From assembly GCA_023052935.1 (NCBI GenBank), contig CM041293.1:169839341-169903340 (forward strand): 64,000 nucleotides of DNA, given 5' to 3'. The notes below the pieces were generated by a model, which saw only the letters and a list, made by a program, of their open reading frames with translations, was not told the DNA's origin and made no database searches. Below are positions 11,891-22,210 of the stretch, one piece after another (position 1 is the stretch's first letter; each line of letters opens with the position of its first letter). A program made the position numbers and the translations under genes. Source of the DNA: Piezodorus guildinii (taxonomy: Eukaryota; Arthropoda; Insecta; Hemiptera; Pentatomidae).

Positions 11891-12166
11891 GTTAGAAATT
11901 GGTAAGGTAAAGATGAATCGTTTTTATTCGTTCTTCGGGTTAACCGCATCCTGAAATGTAAGCCCCCAAATTCTGAAGGAGGGGAAGCGGGTGATTTTTT
12001 TTTGTTGATAACAAAGTTTTATAATTAAAAATAATAAAACAAAAGCATTCATAATAGACTGCGTTACGATTTCCCTTTTTATTTTTCGAATTTCATTCAA
12101 ATAATTTGAATAAAATTTCCCGAATACAGAACAACCTACATTTTTTATCGAGAGAAAGATATACAT
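11891..12166. other. Spacer with no recognised gene
   Basis: Nothing identifiable apart from the left target duplication of the PLE at 12155-12166. Confidence 0.5.
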
Positions 12167-12259
12167 TGTGGATGTAATTAGTTGACCGTTGAGAATTACT
12201 GGAAGGAATTAGTCCGGGTGGCGGTCAATAAATGAAACAACTAAATAGTTTCAACTATT

Positions 12260-13018
12260 TTATTGTTTGCCAACGTTTCGACCCCCTTTGTGGGTCATCA
12301 TCAGGGCGCATGGTGGGAGAATGGAAACTAGGAATGTCAATTTGGAGGCAAGAGAATTTGACAAAGGGACTTGACTAATGCAGTTCTCAATAAATTTTGG
12401 GAAAAGAGACTGGGTTCGACATTTTAATAAGAAAATTCTTTGTTCTGTTTTTTTGGCAAGTCGTTTGTGGAGGTTGCAAAGATTGTTAAAGGCTTTTCTA
12501 TTTTGGGGGAATTGCGATTTAAGTGAGGAGAAAATATGATGGTGGTCATTATTAGTAATCACTGAAGAAAGGTGGTAAGGGGTTGAAGAGGATACATTTT
12601 GAGTCTGGGAGAAAGATGTATCCGGAGAAGTAATTGAAAGATGAGAAGTAACTAGGGAAGAAGGTGTATGGGGAGTTTTAGTATGATGTTGAGTTGGGAA
12701 GTGCGTCAGAAATCCATTACTATTAAACCTAGTGTGATAGCGGTGTGATGGTCTAGAAGAATCCAAAAGAGCGGTCGACTGAGGGTTTGGTCGTTGTGGT
12801 GGTGATCGAGGAGTTGTTACCTTTTTAGAACTGGAATTGTGGTGATGAGAAGAGCGTGAGTCACCTGAGGTTGTAGAAATGATGGCTTGTTGAGATGAAA
12901 ATGCCTGCTGTTGTTGAGATGTAGATAGTATGTCCTGCTTTCGATTTTGTATTCTGGCGCTGCGGCGGAGAGTTGAGGAGGATGTATCTTTTTGTTGTTC
13001 CCGTGTTCTTTTTATCAT
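12260..13018 (-). CDS. PLE N-terminal ORF fragment
   Basis: 252 codons. Residues 1-150 are Ser/Thr/His/Gln-rich and basic (LRRSARIQNRKQ). Residues about 180-220 read HKRLAKKTEQRIFLLKCR, then LFPKFI, the segment preceding the RT in PLE proteins. The ATG lies directly inside the boundary of the upstream pLTR, and the C-terminus reads into the downstream pLTR (ending PPCALMMTHKGG). It therefore has no RT catalytic core and no endonuclease, and cannot move by itself. Confidence 0.75.
   Translation of the reverse strand: MIKRTREQQKDTSSSTLRRSARIQNRKQDILSTSQQQQAFSSQQAIISTTSGDSRSSHHHNSSSKKVTTPRSPPQRPNPQSTALLDSSRPSHRYHTRFNSNGFLTHFPTQHHTKTPHTPSSLVTSHLSITSPDTSFSQTQNVSSSTPYHLSSVITNNDHHHIFSSLKSQFPQNRKAFNNLCNLHKRLAKKTEQRIFLLKCRTQSLFPKFIENCISQVPLSNSLASKLTFLVSILPPCALMMTHKGGRNVGKQ
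12269..12306 (-). ncRNA. Hammerhead ribozyme motif, PLE pLTR copy 1
   Basis: The minus strand reads CTGATGA, then a hairpin GACCC...GGGTC, then GAAAC, which is the conserved hammerhead core around stem II. PLE pLTRs are known to carry type I hammerheads. The cleavage-side strand was not modelled. Confidence 0.75.
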
Positions 13019-13120
13019 TGTGGATGTAATTAGTTGACCGTTGAAAATTACTGGAAGGAATTAGTCCGGGTGGCGGTCATTAAATGAAACAACTAAATAG
13101 TTTCAACTATTTTATTGTTT

Positions 13121-13158
13121 GCCAACGTTTCGACCCCCTTTGTGGGTCATCATCAGGG
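13121..13158 (-). ncRNA. Hammerhead ribozyme motif, PLE pLTR copy 2
   Basis: Same CTGATGA / GACCC-GGGTC / GAAAC core as copy 1, intact. Confidence 0.75.
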
Positions 13159-13291
13159 CGCATGGTGGGAGAATGGAAACTAGTTTAGTCTCTTTTCCCA
13201 AAATTTATTGAGAACTGCATTAGTCAAGTCCCTTTGTCAAATTCTCTTGCCTCCAAATTGACATTCCTAGTTTCCATTCTCCCACCATGCG

Positions 13292-13329
13292 CCCTGATGA
13301 TGACCCACAAAGGGGGTCGAAACGTTGGC
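13292..13329 (+). ncRNA. Hammerhead ribozyme motif, inverted PLE pLTR copy 3
   Basis: Plus-strand copy of the same core, intact, facing copy 2 across a gap of about 135 bp. Confidence 0.75.
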
Positions 13330-13411
13330 AAACAATAAAATAGTTGAAACTATTTAGTTGTTTCATTTAATGACCGCCACCCGGACTAATTCCTTCCAGA
13401 AAGATATACAT

Positions 13412-13784
13412 GTTATCCTAATTGTTCTTAAAATGTTTCAAAGGACAGTTCAAAAAATATTTTACCTGATACCTTTTTCTTTTATGTGTAAAATTAAATA
13501 TATATTATGTATTTGTTAATCCAAAATATGTTTGAGTTATATTACATGAACGAAATAATAGAATACAGTAGATAAACCGTGAAGGTATTGACACAACTGG
13601 TAGCCTGTAAATATAGAGAAATTGAGACAGTTATTTCCTGTACCTGTGTGTTTTCAATCTGCATTTATTTCGTATGGAACCCATTTCCTCTTTTCTAAAT
13701 AATTAATGAACTTCATTACTTATATTTCTAAAACTCTATTGTATTTGATAAATCTCAATCTAAACTTCAATGTTTTTGTTCTAG
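13412..13784. other. AT-rich spacer, possibly an intron
   Basis: No gene is seen. It ends in a good acceptor, tgtttttgttctag, for the exon at 13785. Confidence 0.5.
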
Positions 13785-13997
13785 AAAATAAATTTGAAGA
13801 AAAATATTAACAAGGCTGCAAATAGACCTAAAAGCAGCAAGCAGGTGATCGACTATTCGAGATATTATTGCCCGAAGGGTATGGAAAAGATTCCTGCCCC
13901 AGTGGGGCGCAGAGCTGGCTGGACCCCCTGGGAACCAACATGGACGACGCGAGATCAATACCCGTGGATGGTCGAAGAAAACAACAACAAAAGCTAG
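13785..13997 (+). CDS. Candidate terminal exon, unknown Trp/Tyr-rich C-terminus
   Basis: After the acceptor ttgttctag, a phase-0 frame runs 70 codons to TAG. It starts KINLKKNINKAANRPKSSK, continues YSRYYCPKGMEK, and ends with three Trp-containing motifs (GWTPWEPTW, YPWMVEENNNKS). Base composition is clearly richer in GC than its surroundings, as expected for coding sequence. Phase 0 is compatible with splicing from the ATG|gtaagc donors of array 1, 3.1 kb upstream, but the join is an inference. I do not recognise the family. Confidence 0.55.
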   Translation, partial: KINLKKNINKAANRPKSSKQVIDYSRYYCPKGMEKIPAPVGRRAGWTPWEPTWTTRDQYPWMVEENNNKS

Positions 13998-14484
13998 AAG
14001 AATAAGTGAATAAGAATAATTTAGTACCGCATCTCATCAGGAGAGGTGATTATCAGCTCATGTTCTGTCATTAATTAAATATTATTTGATATTCTATATA
14101 ATTTCATATATACATATTAGGCATTATTGAAAGTTCTATCAATGTTTGTCCATCTAACGACTATATAGTTATGTCTTTATAAACTCATTTCGAAAGCTCA
14201 GCTAGAAAAAAAATATCTTTTATACATCATTTGTTAATTTACCAAACTCAGCCCTCTTAAAAGATTTTGTCAAAAATCTGAACTAAGGTACTTTAAAAAA
14301 TATTCAATTACAGAAATTAACCAATGTATAATAAAAACATTAGCTGATTAATTTAAAGAAAATAGTATTTTTTTAAAGTGAAATTTCTTATTAATGATGG
14401 CCTTTGTATGATTTATTTTTATATAAATATTTAAGTTGTAGCTGAGATAAAACGTAGCTATATTTAAAAAATCAATTGTTACAG

Positions 14485-14553
14485 GAGGACTTGGTGCAGG
14501 ATCCAGGGGTTTCTCCTGCCACCAAGTATCATGGCGCGATTAGAAGCAGCTGA
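14485..14553 (+). CDS. Second candidate terminal exon, unknown
   Basis: The acceptor tcaattgttacag is followed by 22 codons and TGA: EDLVQDPGVSPA, then TKYHGAIRSS. It is phase 0 and GC-richer than its flanks, with a possible poly(A) signal, AATAAA, near 14903. It could be an alternative last exon to 13785-13997 or belong to a different transcript. Confidence 0.4.
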   Translation, partial: EDLVQDPGVSPATKYHGAIRSS

Positions 14554-15540
14554 ATCAAAGAAGCGGCAACTCAGTCCTCAGTCAAAGCTAATATTTCAAG
14601 CCAACTCAGTCCTCAAACAATTAATATATTTTTGATCTAGAATTTTATAACAACTAGATTTAAGTTTAGATATTAGTCAATTTATTCATTTATGATTAGG
14701 TACCGAAATGTAAATAACGATATATTCATTACTTGTACGTATTTATAATGTATTTTTTTATCTGTATTTTTTAATTGTAAACTTTTTATTAAAACATAAT
14801 TGAACATTTTACCTTTTCTTTTATTTTTCCTGCCTGATAAAAGATGAAAAATGGGTTTTAACCTCCAGTTTGAGCAACTCCATCTAAATTATAAAATATT
14901 CAATAAAGGTTATTAAAAATATCACATTGTTAGTAAATCACAGTTGGAGATATTTAGTTTTTCTTCTCTCCCCCTCTATTCAGGATGCATGACGATGAAT
15001 TCAGTTTTGCTTGGCATAGCTCAATGCTAGCCTGATTATTACTCCTTAGTTTCAGCTGAAACGTTGGAAAAATCAAAACATTTTTTAACAGACCGACTCC
15101 TCATTATTTCCAAGAATGAAAATTTCAACCGACGACCAAACATCATCAAAATTATTAATATAATTAAATTAAAGCCATTGATTCTTCTAGAGCGGCTGTT
15201 CTACTTCATGGTGTTCTATTATACGCTAACATTAATTCAGTATGAACACTTATTTATGGCCAACCTTATAATTGTATCAACCGCTTCTTATCTTTGGTTT
15301 CTTCTGATAGCACTTATTCAGTAGTTTTTGTTACATTACTTTATTCGTAATTCAGAGAAATTTTAGCCCAAATAGTCTTCCAGTTATTCAGGACTCAATC
15401 TCTTAAATATTGTTGGCTTCACACTGTAGAGGTCGAATATTCATAAGAGTAGCTCCTTAACCAAATTTTCTGCTGGCTCATTTAACGGTATCCCGAAATG
15501 CTCTTGGGTCCAAAGAAACTTTACAGCTTTGTTAAAATTG
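14554..15540. other. AT-rich spacer
   Basis: An 86-codon frame at 15064-15324 is hydrophobic and Leu/Ile-rich, but it has no recognisable domain and no coding-like composition. I treat it as chance. Confidence 0.5.
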
Positions 15541-15639
15541 TAGTGGATATAATTAGTCGACCGTTGTGAATTACTAAAAGGTATTAGTCCGGGTGGCGGT
15601 CGGTGAATGAAACAATTGAGTAGTTTAAACAGTTTATTT

Positions 15640-15685
15640 TTTGCTTACGTTTTGACTCCCATTGTGGGTCATCATCAGGGCTAAA
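15640..15685 (-). ncRNA. Degenerate hammerhead motif in PLE pLTR
   Basis: The CTGATGA box and the GACCC stem strand are kept, but GAAAC is changed to AAAAC and the second stem strand to GGAGTC. Self-cleavage is therefore unlikely. Confidence 0.6.
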
Positions 15686-16788
15686 AAGATACATTTAAAC
15701 TAAGATTAAATATACTATTTTAAAAAATATTGCGCTAAAGAATGCCAATATTATAACATAAAATTAAACTAGATGTGTAATGAAATCAATTAATTAAATT
15801 ACAATGACATAATAATTACAATTACAAAGGTATAATAATGAGAGGGCTATAAAGAGCAGATAATGACTAAAGATAATGTACAAATATATAAGAAAAAATT
15901 ACATGAAATAAAAAACATTGAAAAATGGAGTACTGTGGATATACGTACCCTGTTGTAGGCGAATGGAAACTAGGTGCAATTTGGTAGTATGGAATGTAGA
16001 TAGGCTTTGGTATTAGGTAGATAGGAAATACGTACAAAAAAAAGGTTGGGTAAAATGGAAAACACGTACCTCATTTTTAGACGGGATCTGACAACAATTT
16101 GTAAAATTGTAATACTAACATAAACAGAAGTAAGCAGATTGAACCTATAATAGTAATAGCATCATAATGGTACTAGAAGATGTTTTAACAAGATTGTTAA
16201 AGTAAAAATCTATATAATACAATAGTAAGAATAATAATGTATAGAGTATATGTATTTAAAATGACTACCTCTCAACCAACGTTTTAATAATTATGGTGAA
16301 TATATTAAGACAGTAAAAGTAACAAAGTGAAAATATGAGAAAAAAATAAGTAAAAATCATTGACAGATCATACAAGTTAATACAAAAGAATAAAATAATT
16401 ACAAGTAGGGATGAAATGAACTTTAAGACCATTAAGATTTTTTTAGGTAAATAAACAAATTAAATAGGTACATATATAAATTAAATGTATACAGTGGGAT
16501 GGGCATGGGAAGCTGCGTTACTTAATAGAGTTATATGGCTATAGGTGGAGGAGATGCATTGTTTATCAGTTTTATGATTGACAGGATTAGATTGGAGATG
16601 GATGTGGACGGATTCAGAGATGAGTCTTTTTTATAGTTGGGAATAGAATCTAAAATGAAACACTCTTGAAAGTTAAATAAATGATTAATAGTGTTATGGA
16701 GTGTTCGGAGAGTTTTGAGGCTAGAAGGTTTCGAGAGGATACGGAGGATTTATAGTGAGATATGCTGGTTTTTATGTAGTTTTTGGTT

Positions 16789-17129
16789 GTTGTTGTTGTT
16801 TGGGGTTTTGAGGCGTAAAACCCAGAGGTCATCAACGCCTATAGTTCTCTTTAAGTATAAATAAATAAATAAGTCAAAACTAATAAACTAGGCGTATAAT
16901 AATTAGATAAAATAGTAAAAAAATAAATAAATAATTAAAAAAATAAATAAAATAAAGATAAGTTAAATCAAAAGACTATATTTTATTAAATAGTAGGTGT
17001 TTCTTAAGAAACCTGAACAGCGCCGAGATGTTGTTTTCATTATCGGAAAGTATGAAGGATATATTAGGTATAAGCCCAAATTTGTTTAAACCTGTCCTAT
17101 AAGATAGGCATTCTTCTAAAATGTGGCTG
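16789..17129 (-). mobile_element. 5'-truncated I-clade element, 3' end only
   Basis: Nearly identical to 44586-44925, the 3' end of the full I element, including the (CAA)n tail read as ttgttgttg and the stop of ORF2. A 14-bp target duplication, tgtagtttttggtt, lies at 16775-16788 and 17130-17143. It interrupts the PLE GIY-YIG domain. Close similarity to the long copy indicates a recent family. Confidence 0.9.
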
Positions 17130-17523
17130 TGTAGTTTTTGGTTTTACCCACATAGGAAGCATCGCAATCTAAACAAGGTATTTTATAAACAATATTTGAA
17201 CGGTGTAGAGGATTTATCGGGTCTTTAGTATTTGTGAAAAAGTGGGAAAGTTTTTTCTGGGTCTTCAATCCTAGCCTTTGGGAGGGTAAGGAAGATTTTA
17301 AGGCTTTTTTAATATTTTCAGACAAGTGTGGAATATATGGTAGGGATCTATATTGAAATATTGTGGGTGAAATTTGGTCCTGTATTGTAGAGGAAGTAAT
17401 AGTCGTTTTTACGTTATTATATAAGTTTATAAGTTTTTTAATGACATTAAGTGGGAAGCTGTTTAAGGATAGGATCTTTTTAATGCGCTGGATATTAGTA
17501 GGATGGTACTGTGGATCAGACAA
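17116..17523 (-). pseudogene. PLE RT C-terminal/GIY-YIG fragment
   Basis: 135 codons open. Residues 1-60 match the PLE segment between RT and endonuclease. Residues 105-130 carry YKIPCLDCDASYVGKTK, the GIY-YIG motif region with PLE-type Cys residues. The last codons run into the I-element insertion. Confidence 0.75.
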
Positions 17524-17824
17524 GGAGAGGCAACGGTGGACGAGATTTTGGAGAACATTAATTTTTTATTGGTATGTGTGCTGGGAGAAGAAAGCTAGTG
17601 CACGTAGCTTTGTTAAAATTATTTAAAATCTCGAAATAAACGTTTATTCTATTAAATATGGGGCTGGTATAATTAAAATTTGCTTGTTTTGATATATAAT
17701 AATTATAATAATGTTTAATTGTTATCGGGGTATTCAAAAGGAGTAGATCATTACAGTCCATGTATTTATAATGTTAACAATAACACAAAAAATACAAAAT
17801 AAAAACAACTAAAGTCTGTTTACA

Positions 17825-18090
17825 GACATAAATAATATAAAATAATAAATGATCTAGTTTTTGAATGCCCCCTGTTTAGTAAAATATATCATTCAGTTTC
17901 TGAACATTATCAATTATTAGCAGATTCCCCAAAATTGAATAATTTTGATCATTTATATATTTATGAATATGATGATTCCTAAGTTCTTTATACATTGGGC
18001 ATTCTATTAGAAAGTGATATAGGTTTTCCGGTTTTTGTAAATTGAAAATCTTCGGGCTCTCTTAATCTTTTAAAACAGCCTTTCTTCTGG
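17825..18090 (-). pseudogene. Non-LTR C-terminal zinc-knuckle fragment
   Basis: The minus strand reads LYHFLIECPMYKELRNHHIH, the H-x3-E-C-P-x-Y-x3-R signature found near the C-terminus of many non-LTR proteins; compare FHFLAACPILSEIRKK at 33.45 kb. No further domains remain. Confidence 0.5.
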
Positions 18091-18229
18091 TATTTTTAAT
18101 AGAGCAATCGACCATCTAATTCTTTAGTCTACTTTTATTTCTACGCTTACGTATTTCATCGTATATTGTTTCCAAATTCAGACATGAAGAAAAACTTATC
18201 ATTGGCAGCACTCTTTAGTAGTGAGTCTG

Positions 18230-19335
18230 AAAAATCAGGAATTTAGGAGGAAGCAAATATCAAATTTAGTCGATTTGAGTGAGAGTCGAGTTTTTCATGG
18301 AAGGAGTGATACCTGGTACAGGCCAAATCAACAACATATGGAACATTAAGGTCCTTGTGGATGATTTTATTCGTGCCAAAGTTAGAAGCGTTAAGGATTT
18401 TGGACTCTAAGGATTGGATACGGTAAGAGTTAGATGGTTTATTAGAGCTCCAAAGCTCAACTACGTAGGACCAGATAGGCCTTATGATTGGCCAAAAGTG
18501 ATCACAATGGTGATAGATTCAATTTTTTATTTTTTTTGTTACATTGTTATATGCTATTGTTTCTAATATTAAAAATTCCATCTATTTTATATTTACGGTG
18601 TTCTTTAGAAAGGATTCTTAAAAGATGTGTTCAACCGGAACAAGCGGATTATATTTAAAGGACACTGTAGGGCAGGATGTAATATGTTTACGACGAAGGG
18701 TAAAGGTAATTTGTTGGGATTTATGAAATTGATTTTAATTTTCCAATTCTGACACCATACCTCAAGATCTCTGATGTGGGATTAAGAAGTGTAAGAGACA
18801 ATACTAGGATCATTATTAACTGATAGCACGCGAGTATCATCGGAATAGGTAGAAAGGAATGTTTGGGTTGGGATATCAGCTATATAGACTGTGTAAAGAA
18901 TGGGTCCTATGATTCTACCCTGAGGAACACCAGCAGTAAGGAAAATAGATGAATAGAACGATCGTTGAATGAATAATTGTGGTTGATTTTAAAGGACCTC
19001 TCAGTGATGTAGGAGTGCGTGTGGGGGAGAGAATAGCCGAGTGGGCTAGCGCGCGTTGCCTAGCAACCACAGAGAACCAAAAATTGGAAACCAAAACATT
19101 ACGAGTTCGAGCCTCGGTAACAGGGGGACTTTTATCTCAGCATTTATACCCCGCCCTCACTCTCTGGTCCGGGGGTTTCCTTCAAAGGCGAGATAGGAGT
19201 GAACTAAAAAAAAAAAAAGGTAGAACTGCATGATGAAGAAGTATGTTGGTGGAGAAATATACGGAGTTTGAAGAGCAGTCCTGGGTGCCAGACTCGGTCA
19301 AAGGCTTAGCTGTCAAGAAGGCTTAACTTAAACCA
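18230..19335 (-). pseudogene. Jockey-like element remnant with a SINE insertion
   Basis: Minus-strand pieces match the Jockey protein at 22.2-23.8 kb: the RT core (GVPQGRIIGPILYTVYIADI with YSDD-like ISTYSDDT near 18830-18950), the Jockey segment 'ggtgccagactcggtcaaagg' (19287, beside the SINE), and the C-terminal segment near 18300-18500. Frameshifts and stops are frequent. A tRNA-derived SINE splits the RT region. Confidence 0.7.
19028..19222 (+). mobile_element. tRNA-derived SINE inside a Jockey remnant
   Basis: A-box-like TAGCCGAGTGG at 19034 and B-box-like GAGTTCGAGCCTC at 19103 are spaced as in tRNA-derived SINEs. An A13 tail lies near 19206-19218. The head resembles the SINE at 11.5 kb (GAGTGGCTAGCGCGC), but the body differs. 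No clear target duplication was seen. Confidence 0.8.
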
Positions 19336-20375
19336 GCTTTACGTCGAGAAAGGCTCCCGTTCATTATAATCCGCGATCTAATGCAGTAGAGACTACATTC
19401 CAGGAATACAGGAGCTTTCGGAATGGTAATCTGTGAATTAAGTTCAAGGTTCCTGAAGGATAAAATGCTTTAGGAGGAAGGGGCAGCTGGAGTGATAGAT
19501 CCAGTTGTGCTTCAATGCATGGAAAGAAAACTATAAAATATATATACAAGTATTTCGTTACGATCTCGTAGCTGACAAGTGTTGACCGAGATCTTACACC
19601 GTACACAATAACAGTGTACGGAATGATGATAACGGTGTACAAAAGGGATTTATGCTCTCCTAATTTCTAGTCAAGGCTGTCAACCGTCGATTATGTGCGG
19701 TGTTAAAATAACTGCACTCACCTCTCTATGAGGGATTGTTAATGTGTTTATTAGTTTAATAACTCTCAGTAACAAATTTTGATATATGAAACATCAGTAA
19801 CATCGAAATACCAAAGTAATAGTCAAAAAGCGATACGCAAGTAGTACAGTAGTAGCGGCCATGACACTTTGAATAATATTACATTTAACTGTTTTTAACT
19901 CTTAATTAAGAGACTAATCAATTGTCTCTTTTTCTTTTCTATGATTTCTTTTTGGCGCTTAACTTTTTAAATAACGTTCACCCATATTTAAGGTTCTATG
20001 TTCCCTGAATGTAGGATTAAACAGTAAATAAAAAATAAGGCGTTATTTTAATTAGATCATTAGGGTGTAAATAAAGATTAATAATTATTTTATTATTTAA
20101 TTCTTTATTATTATCAATCAATCTGAGTCAAACCCTTTATTTCCGGTACTAAAATTACTTGTGGTGCATTTATTTTTGCAAACCATCAGGTCAGAGCTCG
20201 TGAAATATTGATGTGATGGAATTATCATCATGTCTTGATCCCACATTATATTCTCTCACATTTCAGAACTTTTTGGCTTCCTTGTCGAAGACTGGTGTAA
20301 TGCTTGGCGTATTTAGGGAACGAAAGTAGATACACACATGTCACTTCCGTACTTCGAGAAAAAATTAGTCCATCG
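19336..20375. other. Spacer without recognised gene
   Basis: Nothing could be supported. 19560-19650 contains short near-palindromic 'gtacac...gtgtac' text only. Confidence 0.4.
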
Positions 20376-20960
20376 GTTAATTTCAACTCTATACCACTTT
20401 CTTCCTCAGACACAGTAACGTATCTTGACTTTCTAATAGACAAAAGATTGACGTGGAGCCCAAATGAACTATGATTTTATAGAAGTATACAAACTACTAA
20501 ACATAAAGTCATAGCTTGCAGCTGACAACAAATGACTAATATACAAGACAATTCTAAAAACTATATTGACCTACGGACCAGAACTGTAGGGGAGAGCAAA
20601 ATATTCGAACATCAACGTATCCAATTTAATCCAAAGTCCCCCGAACAATAGTTAATGCTCCTTATTAAGTTATCAACTGTACCCTACACCACGACCTTAA
20701 TATTCCATTTATTTTAGGCCTCGTACCATTCCAATTTTCTAGTTTCTATCAAAACCCCTAGCTCTTCATCGCGATCTCTATCCAGTTCCACCCACCCTAT
20801 AATCCTTATGAAAGATTTAAACGGCACTCTCCCCCAGATATTTGGTAAATGTTTATACTGGAGTTCAGACATCCCCTCTCATGTGATGTATGTTTGTGGC
20901 CATTACGCCCCATATTGGCCTCCGCTGGCTCACAATATTATTATATTATATGATTATTTA
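20376..20960 (+). pseudogene. Decayed Jockey 3' fragment, + strand
   Basis: The plus strand reads SDTVTYLDFLIDKRLTW, matching SDTVRYLGFLLDKRLTW of the minus-strand Jockey ORF2 at 22.65 kb, and runs to sequence matching its 3' UTR (tttatactggagttc). Stops and shifts are numerous. The two related copies face each other about 1 kb apart. Confidence 0.75.
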
Positions 20961-21377
20961 CATTCCTATGATTAAGAATTCTTGTTGCAAATAGATTTTT
21001 GTATAAATATTTTTTTGTACCTAGCCCCTTTTTTATTGGGTTGTGTCACATAAAATGTCCGTTTTCAAGGTAAAGGATTTTTATTAAATATAGGATATGA
21101 ACACAAGATAATTTTATTCGAAGCTTTTACCTTTTTTTATCTAAAAATTTATCCCAACGTGACAACAACTTTTTTATCCTCGAACTGAAAAACTCTGAGC
21201 TTTGAAGTGAAACAAAATCTGAAAACGCACTTTTCACTTGATCATCATTTTCTAAACGTATTCCTTTGACGAAGTTGTCTCAATTCCTGAACAGGTGGAA
21301 TCTGTTGGAGACAAGTCGGAAGAATATGGTTGGTGCGGTAGTTCAAGTTCCAGTTCTTTTAATTTTTGCACGGTATG

Positions 21378-21674
21378 TTATAAAACATGCCGATCAGTGA
21401 GGTCATGGGGTAGCCCTGTATCGAGCTTTTTTACTTTCCCAATACACTTTAAATGTCTGGAAACGGTAGAGGCACTTGCATTTAGTGGTGCTGAGAGTCC
21501 TTTAGCTCTTTGGTAGGGGTTTCCTTCTACTGTATGTTTGAGGACATCGTTGTCTATTACGGACCGAGGTATTCCTCGGGGAAAGTTTTCCAAGTCGGTA
21601 TCCCCAGCTGAAAATGTAGCAAACCAACGGCGAATGGCCCGTTCATTAACACTCTCTTCCCCAAACGCCTTACA
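21378..21674 (-). pseudogene. Mariner transposase N-terminal fragment
   Basis: The minus strand continues AARNI (26.4 kb) with CKAFGEESVNERAIRRWFAT, then the second helix-turn-helix region up to KKLDTGLPHDLTD. This is the DNA-binding half of a mariner transposase. The DDD catalytic half is not visible. The frame is cut by the Jockey insertion. Confidence 0.8.
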
Positions 21675-21680
21675 AATATT

Positions 21681-21745
<65 letters not shown>

Positions 21746-22210
21746 TATTTTTATTGAGATATATTACAATTTGTTACAAAATGAACAATAATAATATTGA
21801 TAAGAGACCACATTCATACTATATATACAGAAAATAATAATAATGGTCAAATTACATAAAATAGAACATAAATAAATTCATATATATACAATAAAATAAT
21901 AATAATAAATTAAAAACAAAACAAATCGAAACAAAAACCTATTATTGAGATAAATAAAAAGTTGGCAAATAAATAAACATCTTACACACAATCATAACTA
22001 TATACAATGTATACAATTGCTAAGGGGACCCCAGCAAGCGCTTTTCCCTCCACTTGTGGAGGAAAAAGCGGAACCCAAGAGATCCCAGCGCCTCTATCTC
22101 AGCCGCATCACTGGTCTGAGCCAGTAGAGGCTGAGTTAGGGCGCTGTAGCCACAAACATACCGTACATGAGTGGAGGATCTGACCATTGTCAGAACTCCA
22201 GTTTAAATGT

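Larger units (their letters stand above)
12167..13399 (-). mobile_element. Composite Penelope-like element, internally deleted
   Basis: Three copies of a roughly 150-bp pseudo-LTR are present: two in minus orientation (about 12167-12330 and 13018-13180) and one inverted (about 13265-13399, extending back to 13183 as an inverted copy of 12302-12410). The whole block is bounded by a 12-bp target duplication, aaagatatacat, at 12155-12166 and 13400-13411, so it arrived as one insertion. Between the direct copies lies only the N-terminal part of the PLE protein. RT and GIY-YIG domains are missing. Direct plus inverted pLTR copies are typical of PLE insertions. Confidence 0.85.
15541..17762 (-). 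mobile_element. Penelope-like element remnant
   Basis: A pLTR of the same family as the 12.2-kb element lies at 15543-15695. The coding part (16560-17630) contains RT-downstream sequence (SDPQYHPTNIQRIKKILS) and a GIY-YIG endonuclease start (NIVYKIPCLDCDASYVGKTK) that continues left of a later insertion as KNYIKTSISHYKSS. Frameshifts near 17525-17560 and the insertion at 16789-17129 inactivate it. The region 15700-16550 is AT-rich 3' sequence without a clear frame. Confidence 0.8.

Noticed and set aside
15064..15324. 86-codon hydrophobic ORF
   Set aside because: No domain, no supporting splice or initiation context, and AT-driven composition.
21538..21837. A 99-codon plus-strand ORF containing a long Phe run
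   Set aside because: It is the Jockey poly(A) tail read on the other strand, joined to mariner antisense sequence.
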